Origin: Neurospora tetraspora
Taxonomy: Eukaryota; Ascomycota; Sordariomycetes; Sordariales; Sordariaceae
Length of the DNA: 64,000 nucleotides
Assembly: GCF_033439725.1 (NCBI RefSeq)
Contig: NW_026944384.1
Coordinates: 3,844,001-3,908,000 of the forward strand
Direction of reading: 5' to 3'
The translations under genes were made by a program, and so were the position numbers. This document shows positions 35,021-46,652 of this stretch, one piece after another (position 1 is the first letter of the stretch; each line of letters opens with the position of its first letter). Under the pieces are notes generated by a model that had not been told where the DNA came from, made no database searches, and worked only from the letters and a program-made list of their open reading frames with translations.

Positions 35021-36587
35021 TTACGCGATAGGCGTAGGTGGCACTTCCTCCACCGTCACAGTCTCCATCCACCCCTTCTTATCCCCCGCCACCATAACCT
35101 TCTCAACAACCTCACCGTCTTCCTCATCATCACCCTCCCTCACCACAGAATCCTCCGCCTCCACACCCCTATACTCCATAAACTCGCACCACTCCGGATC
35201 CTCAATCAGCGCCTTCACCAACGTCTTCTCATAGTAAACAATAAACTCAACCCCCTCATCCGACTCCGGCGACAAATCCCTCGGCGGATAAAACAAAACC
35301 AGCCCATTCATGATCCAATCCGCCAGAAGGCGATACGCCAACGGCGTGCCAAACCCAAAGCTCACATCGCCAAAGTGACAATCGCGATGATCCGTCGTCA
35401 TAATGGACATGGGCGGCGTCCCGTCCACGCTCAGGCCCAGATCTGCCTTGTTGCTTACGATGTTCACCATCTCGAGCGCCGTGTCCAGCGCCTCGGGCGT
35501 CACGCTGTCCGTCATCTGCCGGATGTAGGTCGCCAGCCTGGAGAGGGACCATTCGGAAGCCCACTTGTGCGAGGGTTGGTTGCTCGACGGCGGAGTTGGT
35601 AGAGAGGGCGCAGAACATGACGTTGCCGCGGACGCGGGGGGCGGGTTTGGGGTTCTGGAGGCGCCGACGCATGTCGATAGTTTCGCCCCAGAAGAGCTTG
35701 GTGTCGGAGGGGTAGTTGTACACGGGGGCGCGGAGACGGGTTAGGGTGCGGTAGATGAAGGCGTTGACGCAGTCGTAGGTGGAGATGAAGGGGACCAAGC
35801 CGTCCGCGGGCGCGCAGAGGTTCTTTAGCTTGGCCGCCTTGCTCTTGGGGAGGTGGAAGAGCAGTGACACGCCCTTGGTATGAGCTGGATGGCGCTGTAC
35901 TCTCGGAGGCACGGTGATCATGGCTTCCGGTGACGGCTGGGGCTTGCAAAGGCGTGAGAGATCGAGGGCTGCAGGGTCCCAGGATGGGAATGGTGTTCCG
36001 TTGAAGATGGCGTGGCAGTTCTCGGCTATCTGCCTTGCGTAGCCGTACCAGGCCATGACGTCGGCGGCGAAATGGTGATGGTGCATGTGGAACAACATGC
36101 CACCCCGAACGAAGTTCATCTTGAAGGCGGACACGGTGGGATGGTTCTCAATGTGTGCCTCGGGGCTCTCTCCGAAAGTCATGGGCAAGACGCTCCATTG
36201 CTTGAGGTCACCCAGAGTCACGGTACTGAAGTGCGTCCGCTCCATGTCGTCGATGGATGGATACTTGGCTGCATCCTCAGGGGCGTCGAGCCATTGTACG
36301 TGGAACTCAACCGTGTCGTCTCTCTTCCTCAAGATGTGATGGCCGCCCTCGGGATCTCTTTCGATTCTGCCAACCAGGTATCTGGCCTGGCTCAACGTCC
36401 GCTCGAGCCTTTCTTTGAGGACTTGAACAGCTCTGGGTTTGAGAGCATCATCAAGCCTGAAGAAGAGGCAATAGTTGTTGTATGTGCTGAGCGAGATATA
36501 GTCGAGGGTAGAGAGCTTGAGCTTTTCCTCCTCTGGATCGTTCTCCCACCCGAAGGAATGGAGGTGATAAACTTCTTGCTTCGGCAT
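35021..36587 (-). CDS. BAHD-type acyltransferase (trichothecene O-acetyltransferase-like), reading frame broken near 35570
   Basis: From ATG 36587 (MPKQEVYHLHSFGWENDP) one frame runs to about 35570. It carries the catalytic HXXXD motif as HFAAD within MHHHHFAADV and the conserved GNVMFCALSTN block. The C-terminal third is read in another frame from about 35590 to the stop at 35021 (SLSRLATYIRQMTDSVTPE, then FGFGTPLAYRLLADW in place of the family's DFGWG structural motif). Moving between the two frames needs one base skipped, or an intron of 3n+1 nt. A 49-nt GTGGGC...GGCAG interval fits arithmetically but would remove a plausibly conserved helix. Total length with a repaired frame would be about 520 aa, normal for the family. 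The acyl acceptor is unknown. There are no neighbouring secondary-metabolism genes. Confidence 0.75.
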
Positions 36588-39500
36588 GATTGAGTTTCTT
36601 TGGATCCCTCCGTAATAGCCGACGATGCCAAACGAAGATGACAACGAAGCCACATAAAGCACCACTTTCGAGGCTTTATATGAAAGACTCACCCAGTTCT
36701 GCCCATGTGCCTATCGAGCTCATTAGTCGCAACCCTGAGGATCTGCCTTGTAGCCACCTCACCAGAACCCCATCGTTCCGACAACACTATGTAACGGCTT
36801 ACCTGCCAAGGTGTAGCAATTGCAACTATTCCCACCGCCAAACACCTGATCCGGTCTTGGCGGCATTGGCCATTTGGGCACACACACCTCTGATACAGTA
36901 TGAACGTCGAAAAGTTGGGCGTTTTGGGAACTTTTTGATGCATCTCCTCCAAATGACGAGATATAAGAAAAATGACTTCATATTCGGAATCAGACTTGGT
37001 ACAACTTAGAAAGCATATAGTTTGCCTTTGCGCTATAGTAGTTGACTAGGAAGATAGGAATAACTTTGGTTTGGTTGAAAAAGGCGTTTTAATATTGTCT
37101 GTTTTGATATCCTTTTCGAAGCGCGATCGGAAAAAAGGCCGCGATTCGATTTACTACCCGCGTATACCCGGTGCGCCCTTCAAAATTAATCCATCTTATA
37201 ACAATAAGAAGCATTATTATGAATTATCCTTTTGATTTCGCACGCATTGAATACGCGGTGTTCAATCGTTAAAAACGTTAAAAATCGATGGACCTGAACG
37301 ACGCGTCCGGACGTCCATATCAGAGGTGTGTGTGCCCAAGGGGACCAGGTGTTTGGCGGCCAAGAAAGGACCAGGCCATATTCCCAACGTCACGCTAAGC
37401 CCTTTCCGTTGCTCTATGAATCGCCTTAAATGTTACCGTACCCCGTCTCACTTGCTGACTGCAGCACTGTCAGGCACAGGACCTCTTGAGTTCATAATGC
37501 AGCTTTTGAAAGGCATTCATGTCGCAGTATGGATTCTTCCTGTCTGTCATGATATAAAATAGGAAAGATGTTTGGCCCCAACCCTGCTATTTACCTCCCC
37601 CTGTTCACGAGCAGATCAAAGTTCCAAGACCACTCGTGAGATGTGAGGAATAAAGGGTAGAAGGTAAAGATCTCAATGTAGTATATACCACTTGGCAGAC
37701 TACAGCGTTTGAATTGAATTTGTGAGACGTGCTGAGATCACACTCGCTCGTTGTGGGCAACGCCTTTCGAAATTCCCGAATTCCATCTCGGCCAAAGACA
37801 CCAAACGCTTAGGTTTGCAAATTGGAATAACCGAATATCATGACAACGAGTTGTTTCTCCAGAGTGCAAAGTAGAACAAATACCCTCTCAGCCCGGTAGG
37901 CCTGTCTGCCCATGACCAACCTCATCCTCCCAGCATGCTGTTTCCACTTGGAGACAGGCACTGTATCAACGGCATGATGACCACGACTTCATGACGTTCT
38001 ATAGTTGGTTGCCAGAGGACTAGTTGGCTCTTTTTGGCCTTTCCAACTCGGTCTGGAACGGCCAGAGATGTTATCCATGACTGAGTACAAAAACCTGAGA
38101 TGTTTGGAATCGTCGAGTGACGTTGAGAGCGACTCCGGAGTCCGGAAGGCGGCAAGTGACCATGCCCAACTCGTGCAAGACGTGTGGATTTGGGTGGCAT
38201 TGCTAGTTGACGGTCATTTGGATGGCGCCGCATGAAAGAAAGGCTTGTTGAAGATCAAAGTTGGTCCGAGCTCGTTGGTGATATGGGCGGATAGCATGCA
38301 AATGATGAAAGAAATTGATGTTGGATTGATGTTCAACTCGGAGATGTGTTTGGTCAGTCTTTGAACTTGGGATTGGATGTTGGCGTGAAGGAGTTGATAG
38401 GATAGTTGAATGGAGGTTGAAACGAACCTGACAGTATGGGGTAGTTCATTAGCGCTTTCTGGCCAATCACAGTACGAGATCACGCCTCTACGGATTGGGC
38501 GACACATGGGCATCGAGTCTGGACCTGCATTTGACCATCTCGCATGTCGCTGCCGTCACAGTCACTTTGCCTTCTCACATTCCTTTCGTTCGCTTTCGTT
38601 CGCTGTCATCACGAACTGATATCTAACCACACGAGGTGTTGATGAATGATGCAGGGCACTCCCCCGCGAACAGTTTGATCTGTAAGAGCGGGGAAGCTTC
38701 AAACACTTGACTTGCACTGACGAGCCGCCTCATGTCATGCGGGTGCCCCTGGGAACAGTTGACACAAAACACCTGAGAAAAGCCATTGGATGTTGTGGCT
38801 TATCTTTGCTTGATTCCCTTTTATTCGGACAATTTCTCGTTCGTGTTCCTGATTCGGCGTGCTCGGTTCGCCATTCAGCTTTGCTAATGTGACCAGTCTA
38901 GACAAATCTGTGAAGACAGCGTGTGATGAGGCCCTTGACAACTTGATCACATTTTGCCATGATTCTCGCGATCCGCACTCTCTTCTCGCACAACATTGGC
39001 AGTGACCCTCAGCGCTGCCCGTCCCGCTAGCGCAGGCTGCCGAGATCTCCAGGGGCAAGCCAAGTTACGAGGCGAGGTACCGACCAACCAAATCTTGCCG
39101 TGAGGGTACCCCGTAGTCTACCTGAAGAAGCCTAACAGACGCAGACCCCATCGTGCCATCTTAAGCATCCCACTCGCTTTATGGAGGCGGCAAGACGGCA
39201 ATATGATGGCAAGTCTGCTGGCCATTCACGCTTGATTTTCTCATCGCCCGAAAGAATAAAGCACGAACCGTGACACAAACTGTAGGTACGGGGTGGAAGC
39301 GTCCTGCTGTGTTGCATACTTCCATGCGCCCATCGTCTCCATCTTCCACTTGTTTCCTGCTTCCGACTCTTTTCAGTTGCATCGAACTCGAAAGAGTGCA
39401 GTTCGTGCCTCTTACACCACCTCGACGCCCGCATACATTCCTTCCTAAGGAAAAGGGTCCAAAAATATCCCAGCGCAGGTCCAAGACGCCCCCGTGTTAC

Positions 39501-39878
39501 CACACTTTCCAGCTCATGACCCAAGGGGATTCCAACACAACGAAGGAAGGAACCGACGCCTCTTCCCTTTACGCCAATCTCTCTCGCCTGTTTTGTTTTT
39601 GATCCAGAAAAACGAGGCACAGCTCCAACCGCCCCCTTCAGACCATTCACGGAGACCGTTTAGATATCTCTTCGTTCGTCAACAACAATCAACACTGGAG
39701 AATTCGACTTATTGCGATCCGTCGGCCTCGCAGTCGCCAAGGTCAGCACTAAAGCAGCGTCTACGGCAGTTACGAGACAAAGCTTGCTGCGCTACCAAAG
39801 CGCGCTCGACCAAATAATAATCCAAGTCTACTGGGAAAATAACAGAAACACCAACTTACAAGTCTATACTCGACCACC
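36588..39878. other. 3.3-kb intergenic stretch holding an inverted-repeat element
   Basis: No supported gene. The interval contains the inverted-repeat element at 36835-37374 (separate entry). The remainder to 39878 holds only short unsupported frames; the last 500 bases are the likely leader of nta1. Confidence 0.45.
36835..37374. mobile_element. Candidate relic element bounded by compound inverted repeats
   Basis: An exact 22-bp inverted repeat (core TGGGCACACACACCTCTGAT) lies at 36874-36895 and, inverted, at 37318-37339. Outside it on each side is a second inverted pair, CCGCCAAACACCTGRTCC, at 36835-36852 and inverted at 37342-37359 (17 of 18 match). The left arm has 21 extra bases between the two blocks, the right arm only two. 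GGACCAGG is repeated at 37342-37349 and 37367-37374. The 420-bp interior is AT-rich compared with its flanks and has no open frame. This fits a non-autonomous terminal-inverted-repeat or foldback element. No clear target-site duplication is visible, so ends and class are uncertain. Confidence 0.55.
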
Positions 39879-42599
39879 ATGCGGATCGGGTGTCTTCAGT
39901 TCGCACCCCAGGTCGGGGATGTCTCCAACAACCTCAGTCGTGCCGACGCCGTCTTGGCCAAGGCCAACCAGAGGGAATTGGAGGATCTAGACCTACTTGT
40001 CCTTCCCGAGATGGCTTTTTCTGGTAAGCAGCTTCTACTTTCCCATCTACCATGGCATCCATTCAACGTAGGAACTAACACTGTTAAAAGGATACAACTT
40101 CAAGTCCCTGGAAGAAATCCAGCCCTTCCTCGAACCATCAGGATCTGGAATCAGTGCATTGTGGGCACGGACAAATGCTCTCAAGTACGATTGCACTGTC
40201 GCCGTCGGCTATCCCGAAAAGGTCGGGTCTTCGGGCTCACCACGTGGATCCTCTCCCGAGTACTACAACTCACTGCTTGTTGTCAATGGGGAAGGTGAAA
40301 CCGTTGCAAACTATCGCAAGTCCTTCCTCTACTACACTGATCAGACTTGGGCTTTGGAAGGTGGAGGGTTCTATGGCGGCAGAATGGAGGGCTTCGGCAA
40401 CGTTGCCATGGGAATCTGTGAGTATCTTCAATCCCAACCTCAATGACTATTCAAAGAGACACTCGTACTAACCTTTTCGCAGGCATGGATATCAAGTATG
40501 TCCTAAACTCACATCCCCTTTATTGTACATAGCTAACGAGTTATAGTCCCTACAAATTCGAGGCACCCTGGCACAAATTCGAGTTCGCTTTCCACGTCCT
40601 TGAAGTTCGAGCAAACCTGGTCATTCTATCAATGGCCTGGCTTACCCACGAGGATCCATCAACTTTCACTCCCCTCGCTCAGGAACCTGATCTGGCAACC
40701 ATGACATATTGGCTTCAACGATTCGAGCCAGTCATCCGAGACGAAAGCGACGAGGAACTCATTGTTGTGTTCTGCAATCGCTGCGGCATGGAAGACGACG
40801 TCTTATACGCGGGCACCAGTGCCGTCATTGGAATCAAGAACGGTGAGGTGTCTGTTTATGGACTCCTCGGCCGTGGTTCCAAGGAGTTGCTGGTCGTCAA
40901 CACTGACGCTCCGCCCTATGGAAAGCTCGTCAATCGCCCTGACGCCGCTACCGAGAACAATGAAGAGGACATGCCCCAGACAACCCCTGGCACTACTGGG
41001 AATCCAGTTTCTCCCGGCCAAGCCAACACAACCTCCCCATATTCCCCTGTGAGAACACATACACAACCAGAGGCAGCAGTGCAAGCCGCAGCTTCTAACA
41101 GACATATAGGGGGCAACAGACGCAGCCCAGTCGAGGCCAGAAAACGACCAATCTTGAACATAGCTACGAAGCCTTCTCGCTTCGTGGTAGACGAGGAAGA
41201 GGATTGTAGTGATTCATGCGCGGAGGACTACGCTGGTTGCCAAGGCAACTGTGGAGGATGTGACGAGCATGCCTATGTAGGACGAGCAGAAGTTGTAGAG
41301 AGCCCGGTATATCCCAGTCCGACTGTCATGGCCATGCGACCCGAGCTTCCCATTCACAAAGGTGCACGTACACTTCCCCCCATTACTACCAAGCGGTTGC
41401 CATCCGGAGTGAAGCCTGGAAACTATTTTACCAGTCGTGATCTTTGTACTCCTCCCATCACACCCTACGACGACGCACCGCTGTCAGCAGCCTACCGAAC
41501 TCCATTGCCCTTTTCACCCGCTGTGAACACACCGGTTGAACCAAACTGGCCCGTTTCGGCCAGGACTGACTACAACCGCCAACCATCCCACACTCCTCCC
41601 TCCAGGCCAGCCAGCAGATCGACAAACAAATCCGGTGGCAGATCCCGCAATCCCAGCCGAACAAGGGGCCCAGAGATGCTCTCACCAGTCACGAGCCATC
41701 ACTCCTACCAGTCAGCACGCACAGGTCCAACAGAACGAGACCCAAGGCGGGCAGGACGCGAAGACGAGAGGGAGCATGAATTCGGCGAACTAGGCGTGGG
41801 CAGGACAGCAGCAAGAAAGCCGGCCAAGACGGGTTTCGATGACCTCTTCAACATGATTCCCATCGCCGCAAGCCCCAGCATTTTCAAGACCACATTTTCC
41901 GAAGCAGAAGTTATGAACAACCAGCAGCAGCAGCAGCAGCAGCAGCAGCGTGCCGGCCAACCAGTTCACATGAGACTAAGGGACGAGCCACAACCTCAAG
42001 TAGCTCCCCGACAACGTCCCACAACTGAACGGACGCCCTCTAGACTCAGGAGCGCATCGGCATCAAACCCCAAGATCCCACCATCGTTCAACTATCCTCC
42101 ACCCCCGGTCCCGCAAACGCCCCAATATACTCCTGCTTCTTACACCTCGAGTTCCCGCTCATCGAGCAGAAGCAGGCAGGCTTCTTACACTAGAAGGGGC
42201 AGTGAGCAACGCACAGTTCCGTCAACACCGAGCACCCAAAGCCCGACAACGCCGCATCATCAGTACCATCAGCATAATCTGCTCCCTGCCACGACTTATG
42301 GTGGCCATAGCCATGTCCAACAACCACATAAGGCAATGCCACAGGCTGTTGGTATTAATGATCGTGATGATGAACCCGAGGCGTTTTACGGGCGAGGGCC
42401 GGTAACACCAGTTGGAGGATTGATGGGAGGAAGGGATAGTAGAGGTAGGAAGGTATCTACCCAGCAGCAGCCGTCTAGGAGGACACACTCCGTTGATCCT
42501 CATCGCCGGGAGACTGCTGCCGGGAGTGGACGCAATGGTGGGGCTAGGGTCAATGGGAGGTATTATCCTCCGGATTTGTTGTCGCCTGTTTCTGTTTGA
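39879..42599 (+). CDS. nta1: Protein N-terminal asparagine/glutamine amidase Nta1 (nitrilase superfamily)
   Basis: Four exons: 39879-40023, 40091-40417, 40483-40495 (a 13-nt microexon) and 40547-42599, giving 845 aa. The nitrilase fold covers about residues 1-320, with the Glu-Lys-Cys triad at E44 (LVLPEMAFSG), K125 (YRKSFLYY) and C158 (GICMDINPY). The enzyme deamidates N-terminal Asn or Gln to Asp or Glu, feeding the Arg/N-degron pathway. The catalytic Cys158 codon is split by intron 2 (T at 40417, GC at 40483-40484). Beyond about residue 320 the protein has more than 500 residues of disordered Ser/Pro/Arg-rich tail, including a Q10 run from a CAG repeat (about 41923-41948) and a CCxxC-like cysteine patch. 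Yeast Nta1 (about 457 aa) lacks such a long tail. Confidence 0.93.
41923..41948 (+). repeat. CAG trinucleotide run encoding polyglutamine
   Basis: About nine to ten CAG/CAA codons in a row in the C-terminal tail of nta1. Confidence 0.9.
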
Positions 42600-43208
42600 A
42601 AAGGGTATCAGTGCTGGGAATTTTGGAGATAACGGGGTTTAAAGTTTGCGGTCGAAGGTTATGTGCGGATGTATCGTGGATGAGATGAACATGTTGAAAT
42701 TCTATGAAATTTTCTTGAATCAATTTTCTTGGATGGAAACGTTGGATAGCTGGCAAGGAAAAGAGAGGATTTCACTCGGTTTTTGGAAAGATGTCTAAAA
42801 GAGATACCGGGCAACCGGATTGGTAATATGGATCAGAGGATAAAACAGGTGGTGACAGCGGGAAAAGTCACAACCCTTGGGATTCTGTGTAGTTTTTCAG
42901 GCAACTTGGATATTTCACAAACATGGCCCGACGTATCTGAATAATATACATTCGATGCATATGATCAGGACTTCCTCTACGTTTCATGCTTCGCTGCCAG
43001 CCATATCGCAAATGCTACATGCCAACCACCAATGCCTTTTTCTCTGTAGTGTAGTATGCTATGCCAGTTTACCAAACATCAAAACCAACGCCGAACAAAA
43101 AATTCAACACATAGCGCCCCTCGGGTATTATCTGTTCAGAACCTCTTCATGCCACCTCAAGATCCCTTCCACAATCCCTTGTTCTTTTTCCTTGCTCGAA
43201 AACCCTAT
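42600..43208. other. Convergent intergenic region
   Basis: 609 bp between the converging nta1 and rfc4 stop codons. A frame stays open on the plus strand but is the shadow of rfc4 and its 3' region. Nothing else is seen. Confidence 0.5.
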
Positions 43209-44473
43209 TCACTTCTTCGCAACCACAAACTTCTTCGGATCCATATTCAACCTACACAACCTCGCCACGCACCCGCTCAGCTGCAACAGCGTCTGCACGC
43301 CCTCCAAGATCTTCATATGCGTAAACCCAATCTCCTTGATAAACTCGAGCTTAGCATGCTCGCTCAGCGTCGGGATCGTCTTGGTGACCTTGAACATGGT
43401 AGAAATGATATCATGACTGGAATACCCAAGATCCCACAGCTCCCGCAAGCCGTCCAGCGCCGCATCAACATTACCCTCGTAGCACGCCTTGAGCATCGCC
43501 TGCACCTTGATCGGGTGCGGGCTATCCACCACCTTGAATACATTATCTCCGCTCACGAACCCGAAGCCCGCGTGCGTCGATTGCAGGTTATTGATCGCCT
43601 GCCGCATGTCACCTTCGGCGCTGAAGACCAAAGCCGCAAGGCCGTCGTCGCTGTACTCGACTTTTTCGGCTTCGATGATTTGCAGCAGCCGCTTGACGAC
43701 TTGCGCGTCGGTGAGCTTGGCGTAGCGCAGAATTGCGCAGCGGGACTGGAGCGGCTCGATGATCTTGTTGGATTGGTTGCAGGCGAAGGCGAAGCGCGTG
43801 GTGTTAGAGTAGATCTCCATTGTGCGGCGAAGCGCTTGTTGCGCGCCCGAGGTCATGCTGTCGGCTTCGTCGAGGATTACGATTTTGTGTCGCCCGGGCG
43901 GGAGGGTGACTTTCTTTTGGGCGAAGCCTTTGATTCGTTGGCGGACTACTTCGATGCCTGTTTTTTTTGGGTTGGGTTGAGGGTTAGTATGGGGGTTGGT
44001 TGGTGATGTTGTCGTAGCTTATGCCTCTCTCCCGCCTGTACCGAGGAGGGGGATGTTGATGTCGTTGTCAACTAACCTCGCTCGTCACTGGCATTCAACT
44101 CCAAGACCGCCTCCTTGTACGCATCGCCTAGTAATTGTCTCGCTAGACACAAGACACTCGTGGTCTTTCCGATACCAGGCATGCCGGATATGATGACGTG
44201 GGGCATGTTGCCCTCCTTTGCGATGATCTTGAGTCGCTCGATCGTTTCTGTGTTGCCGACCACATCGTCGAGGAAGACTGGTCTGTACTTTTCTACCCTG
44301 TTTGTACTCGTGGGTTAGCCAGACGTTTTATGAAAAACAAGCGGCGGTTCTGTTCCAGGCCAGACTCACCATGGTAGCTCGTAGGTGGGGGAAGAGCTTG
44401 TGGAAACCGAGGTTGCTGCCTTGGAGATGGATGTTGAGGACTCGCCCCTCTCTTCTGCTTTGGCTGGTGGCAT
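43209..44473 (-). CDS. rfc4: Replication factor C small subunit Rfc4 (AAA+ clamp loader)
   Basis: Three exons: 44473-44370, 44297-44077 and 43957-43209, giving 357 aa. Walker A is GMPGIGKTT at residues 73-81, Walker B ILDEAD at about 136-141, and the trans-acting arginine finger SRC at 180-182. The [21 protein letters not shown] block and the [18 protein letters not shown] segment match yeast Rfc4 (human RFC2) rather than the other small subunits. RFC loads the PCNA clamp onto primer ends using ATP. Length matches the family (about 325-360 aa). An ACGCGT palindrome lies 139-152 bp upstream of the start. Introns are 72 and 119 nt. Confidence 0.95.
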
Positions 44474-45126
44474 TTTGGGTGGATGTAGACCAATTGTTTT
44501 CCTGTTCGAATGGCCTGTTTCAAGTCTCCAAATTTTATGTTTTGCGACCCTCAATGGTGTTGTTTGTTGGTTTGCGATTTTCCTGAGCTGCCTGGAGGGA
44601 AAGGTCAGCGGCGCGACGCGTCGCGTTCAACTGATTTTAAGTGGTTTTGCAGGGGTCTGGCCGAGGTCGCTGCACCCTAACCCTAAGAATGCTCTTACTC
44701 GCCCTCAGCGTCCGACTTTTGTTCCTTCTGTCTCGATCGAAAAACAAAATGAGATGATCTTCTAAGATCCTGAAAAATCTTTTGATGTCTATTAGAAGGG
44801 GCTTCTATTCGGTCCGTAGTTGTGAGGAGATTTGTATATGTCGTCCCCGGAAATATTCATTTAGAAGCCTTTGTGGCATATCCCTTCAAGTGACTTGACA
44901 CATGTTGTGCTTTTCTCTTACACATTTCAATCATCAGAGTATATGCTGAGACTCCATTTTTTGCGAAAGGCTTAGTCGGAATGGCGGACGATGTCTGCGT
45001 ATCATGTAGAAGTACGAATCAAAGAAAGGGCAGGAAAGCAAAAGTATGGCTATAAAATGAACCTTTTCTATCCATGTACCTCCGGGTATCCTCCCTAAGT
45101 AACAGTAACGCCTCATTAGTGCATTC
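44474..45126. other. Intergenic: rfc4 promoter and arg-4 3' region
   Basis: 653 bp. It contains the MCB-type palindrome described separately. No gene. Confidence 0.5.
44612..44625. promoter_or_regulatory. 14-bp perfect palindrome with ACGCGT (MCB) upstream of rfc4
   Basis: CGCGACGCGTCGCG at 44612-44625 is perfectly palindromic and centred on ACGCGT, the binding core of MBF cell-cycle transcription factors that drive S-phase genes in yeasts. It sits about 140 bp upstream of the rfc4 start codon, and a replication clamp loader is the kind of gene such sites control. Confidence 0.6.
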
Positions 45127-46652
45127 TTATGTGCGGTAGTCTCCATTAATGGTACTGTTCATGATCATGTCAGCAGTCTGTCACTCAAGTTCAGATGAGG
45201 GCTGTTCAACTTACATGTACTCGTGGCTGTAGTCGCAAGTCCAGTAGGTTGCCTGCTTGTCGCCAGTTCCAAGTCTAACAAGAATCTCAAGGTCCTCAAG
45301 CTCGAGAATCTCAGCAGCACGAGCCTCGTCAACCTGCTCAGGCTCGCCGTTGACGAGCAGCTTCAGCTCAGCAGTGCCGTCAGTGGGGATGAAAGAGACG
45401 CTGGTCTTCTCAGGGACAACCTCGGGAACATCGTTGACGGGAAGACCAGGCTCGGAGACAAGGGAGTAGCCAGTAGCGCAGAGGATACGGCCCCTAAAAG
45501 CGATGTTAGTAACTGCCATGAGCGCATGGAATAACTCTTTTCAACGTACCAGTTGGCATCCTTGCCGTAAAGGGCAGTCTTAACCAAAGGAGAGCGGGCA
45601 ATAGTGCTGGCAATCTTCCTAGCGGCCTCCTCGCTGGCGGCCTCGACAACGCGGATGGTGACGAACTTGGTGGCACCCTCGCCATCACGCACAATGAGCT
45701 TGGCAAGGTCGGTAGAGAAATCGGTCAGGACAGTCTGGAAGGCATCGTAGTCGGGAGTGTTGGCAACAACCTCCTTTCCGCCAGCAGCACCGTTGGCAAG
45801 AAGGGCAACAGTGTCGTTGGTGGAAGTGTCTCCATCGATGGTGATGCTGTTGAACGAACGGTCGACGGCGTGCTTGAGGACGGCGGGCAGGACGGTAGAA
45901 GAAACGGGAGCATCGGTAGCGATGATACCGAGGAGGGTGGCCATGTTGGGGTGAATCATACCAGCTCCCTTGGTCATACCGGCGATGCGGTACTCAACCG
46001 AAGGGGAGGAGGGAAGCTTGAAGGACCGGGAGATGAGCTTGGGGAACGTGTCGGTGGTGCAGATAGCCTTGGCAGCCGTAAGCCAGTGATCGTGGGTAGA
46101 GCCCATAGCCTTGTGAGCCCGGGGGATGTTGCTGGTGATCTTCTCAATGGGCAGGCGTTGACCAATGACACCGGTGCTCATAACGAGAGTGCTCTCGCTC
46201 TGGCCGAAGCACTCATCGGCGGCCTGGGCCATCTTGCCGGCATCCTCCAAGCCTCCCTTGCCAGTGACGGCGTTGGCGCATCCCGAGTTGACAACGACAC
46301 CCTGAATACCCTGGTTGCCCTTCTTCTGCAACAAGCTACGGCTGAAAGTGACGGGGGCGGCCTGGAACTTGTTCTTGGTGAAAACAGCGGCGGCAGCGCA
46401 AGGACGGTCCGAGGCGACAAGGCAAACATCGGGCTTGGTGGTGTTCTTGGGCTTGACGCCTACGTTGATGCCGGAAGCCGAGAAGCCCAGAGGATAGGTG
46501 CCGGAAGTAGGGACATACTTCTTCTTGGCCGCGGGGATAGAGCCGCTGACGGGGGCCGAGTAGGACCTGGACTGGACCTTTTGAAGAGTACGAGTCAATT
46601 GGGCACCAGACTGCCTCAATTGGCTGAGAACACAGCCGTTGAGGCTCTCCAT
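45127..46652 (-). CDS. arg-4: Mitochondrial ornithine acetyltransferase / glutamate N-acetyltransferase (ArgJ/Arg7)
   Basis: Three exons: 46652-45550, 45493-45215 and 45154-45127, giving 469 aa. The N-terminal 33 residues are basic and Ser-rich with no acids before the RSYS region, a mitochondrial targeting presequence. The ArgJ fold begins at [16 protein letters not shown]. The autoproteolysis site is the [15 protein letters not shown] motif with nucleophile Thr at residue 239. The short last exon (28 nt) encodes the conserved ending TINGDYRT. The enzyme transfers acetyl from N2-acetylornithine to glutamate, recycling acetyl in the arginine pathway in the mitochondrial matrix. Neurospora nomenclature is arg-4 (yeast ARG7). 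TGAGTCA at 46960-46966 could place it under general amino-acid control. Confidence 0.96.

Noticed and set aside
39132-39650. A 172-codon minus-strand frame upstream of nta1
   Set aside because: No domain or splice logic; it overlaps the probable nta1 leader.
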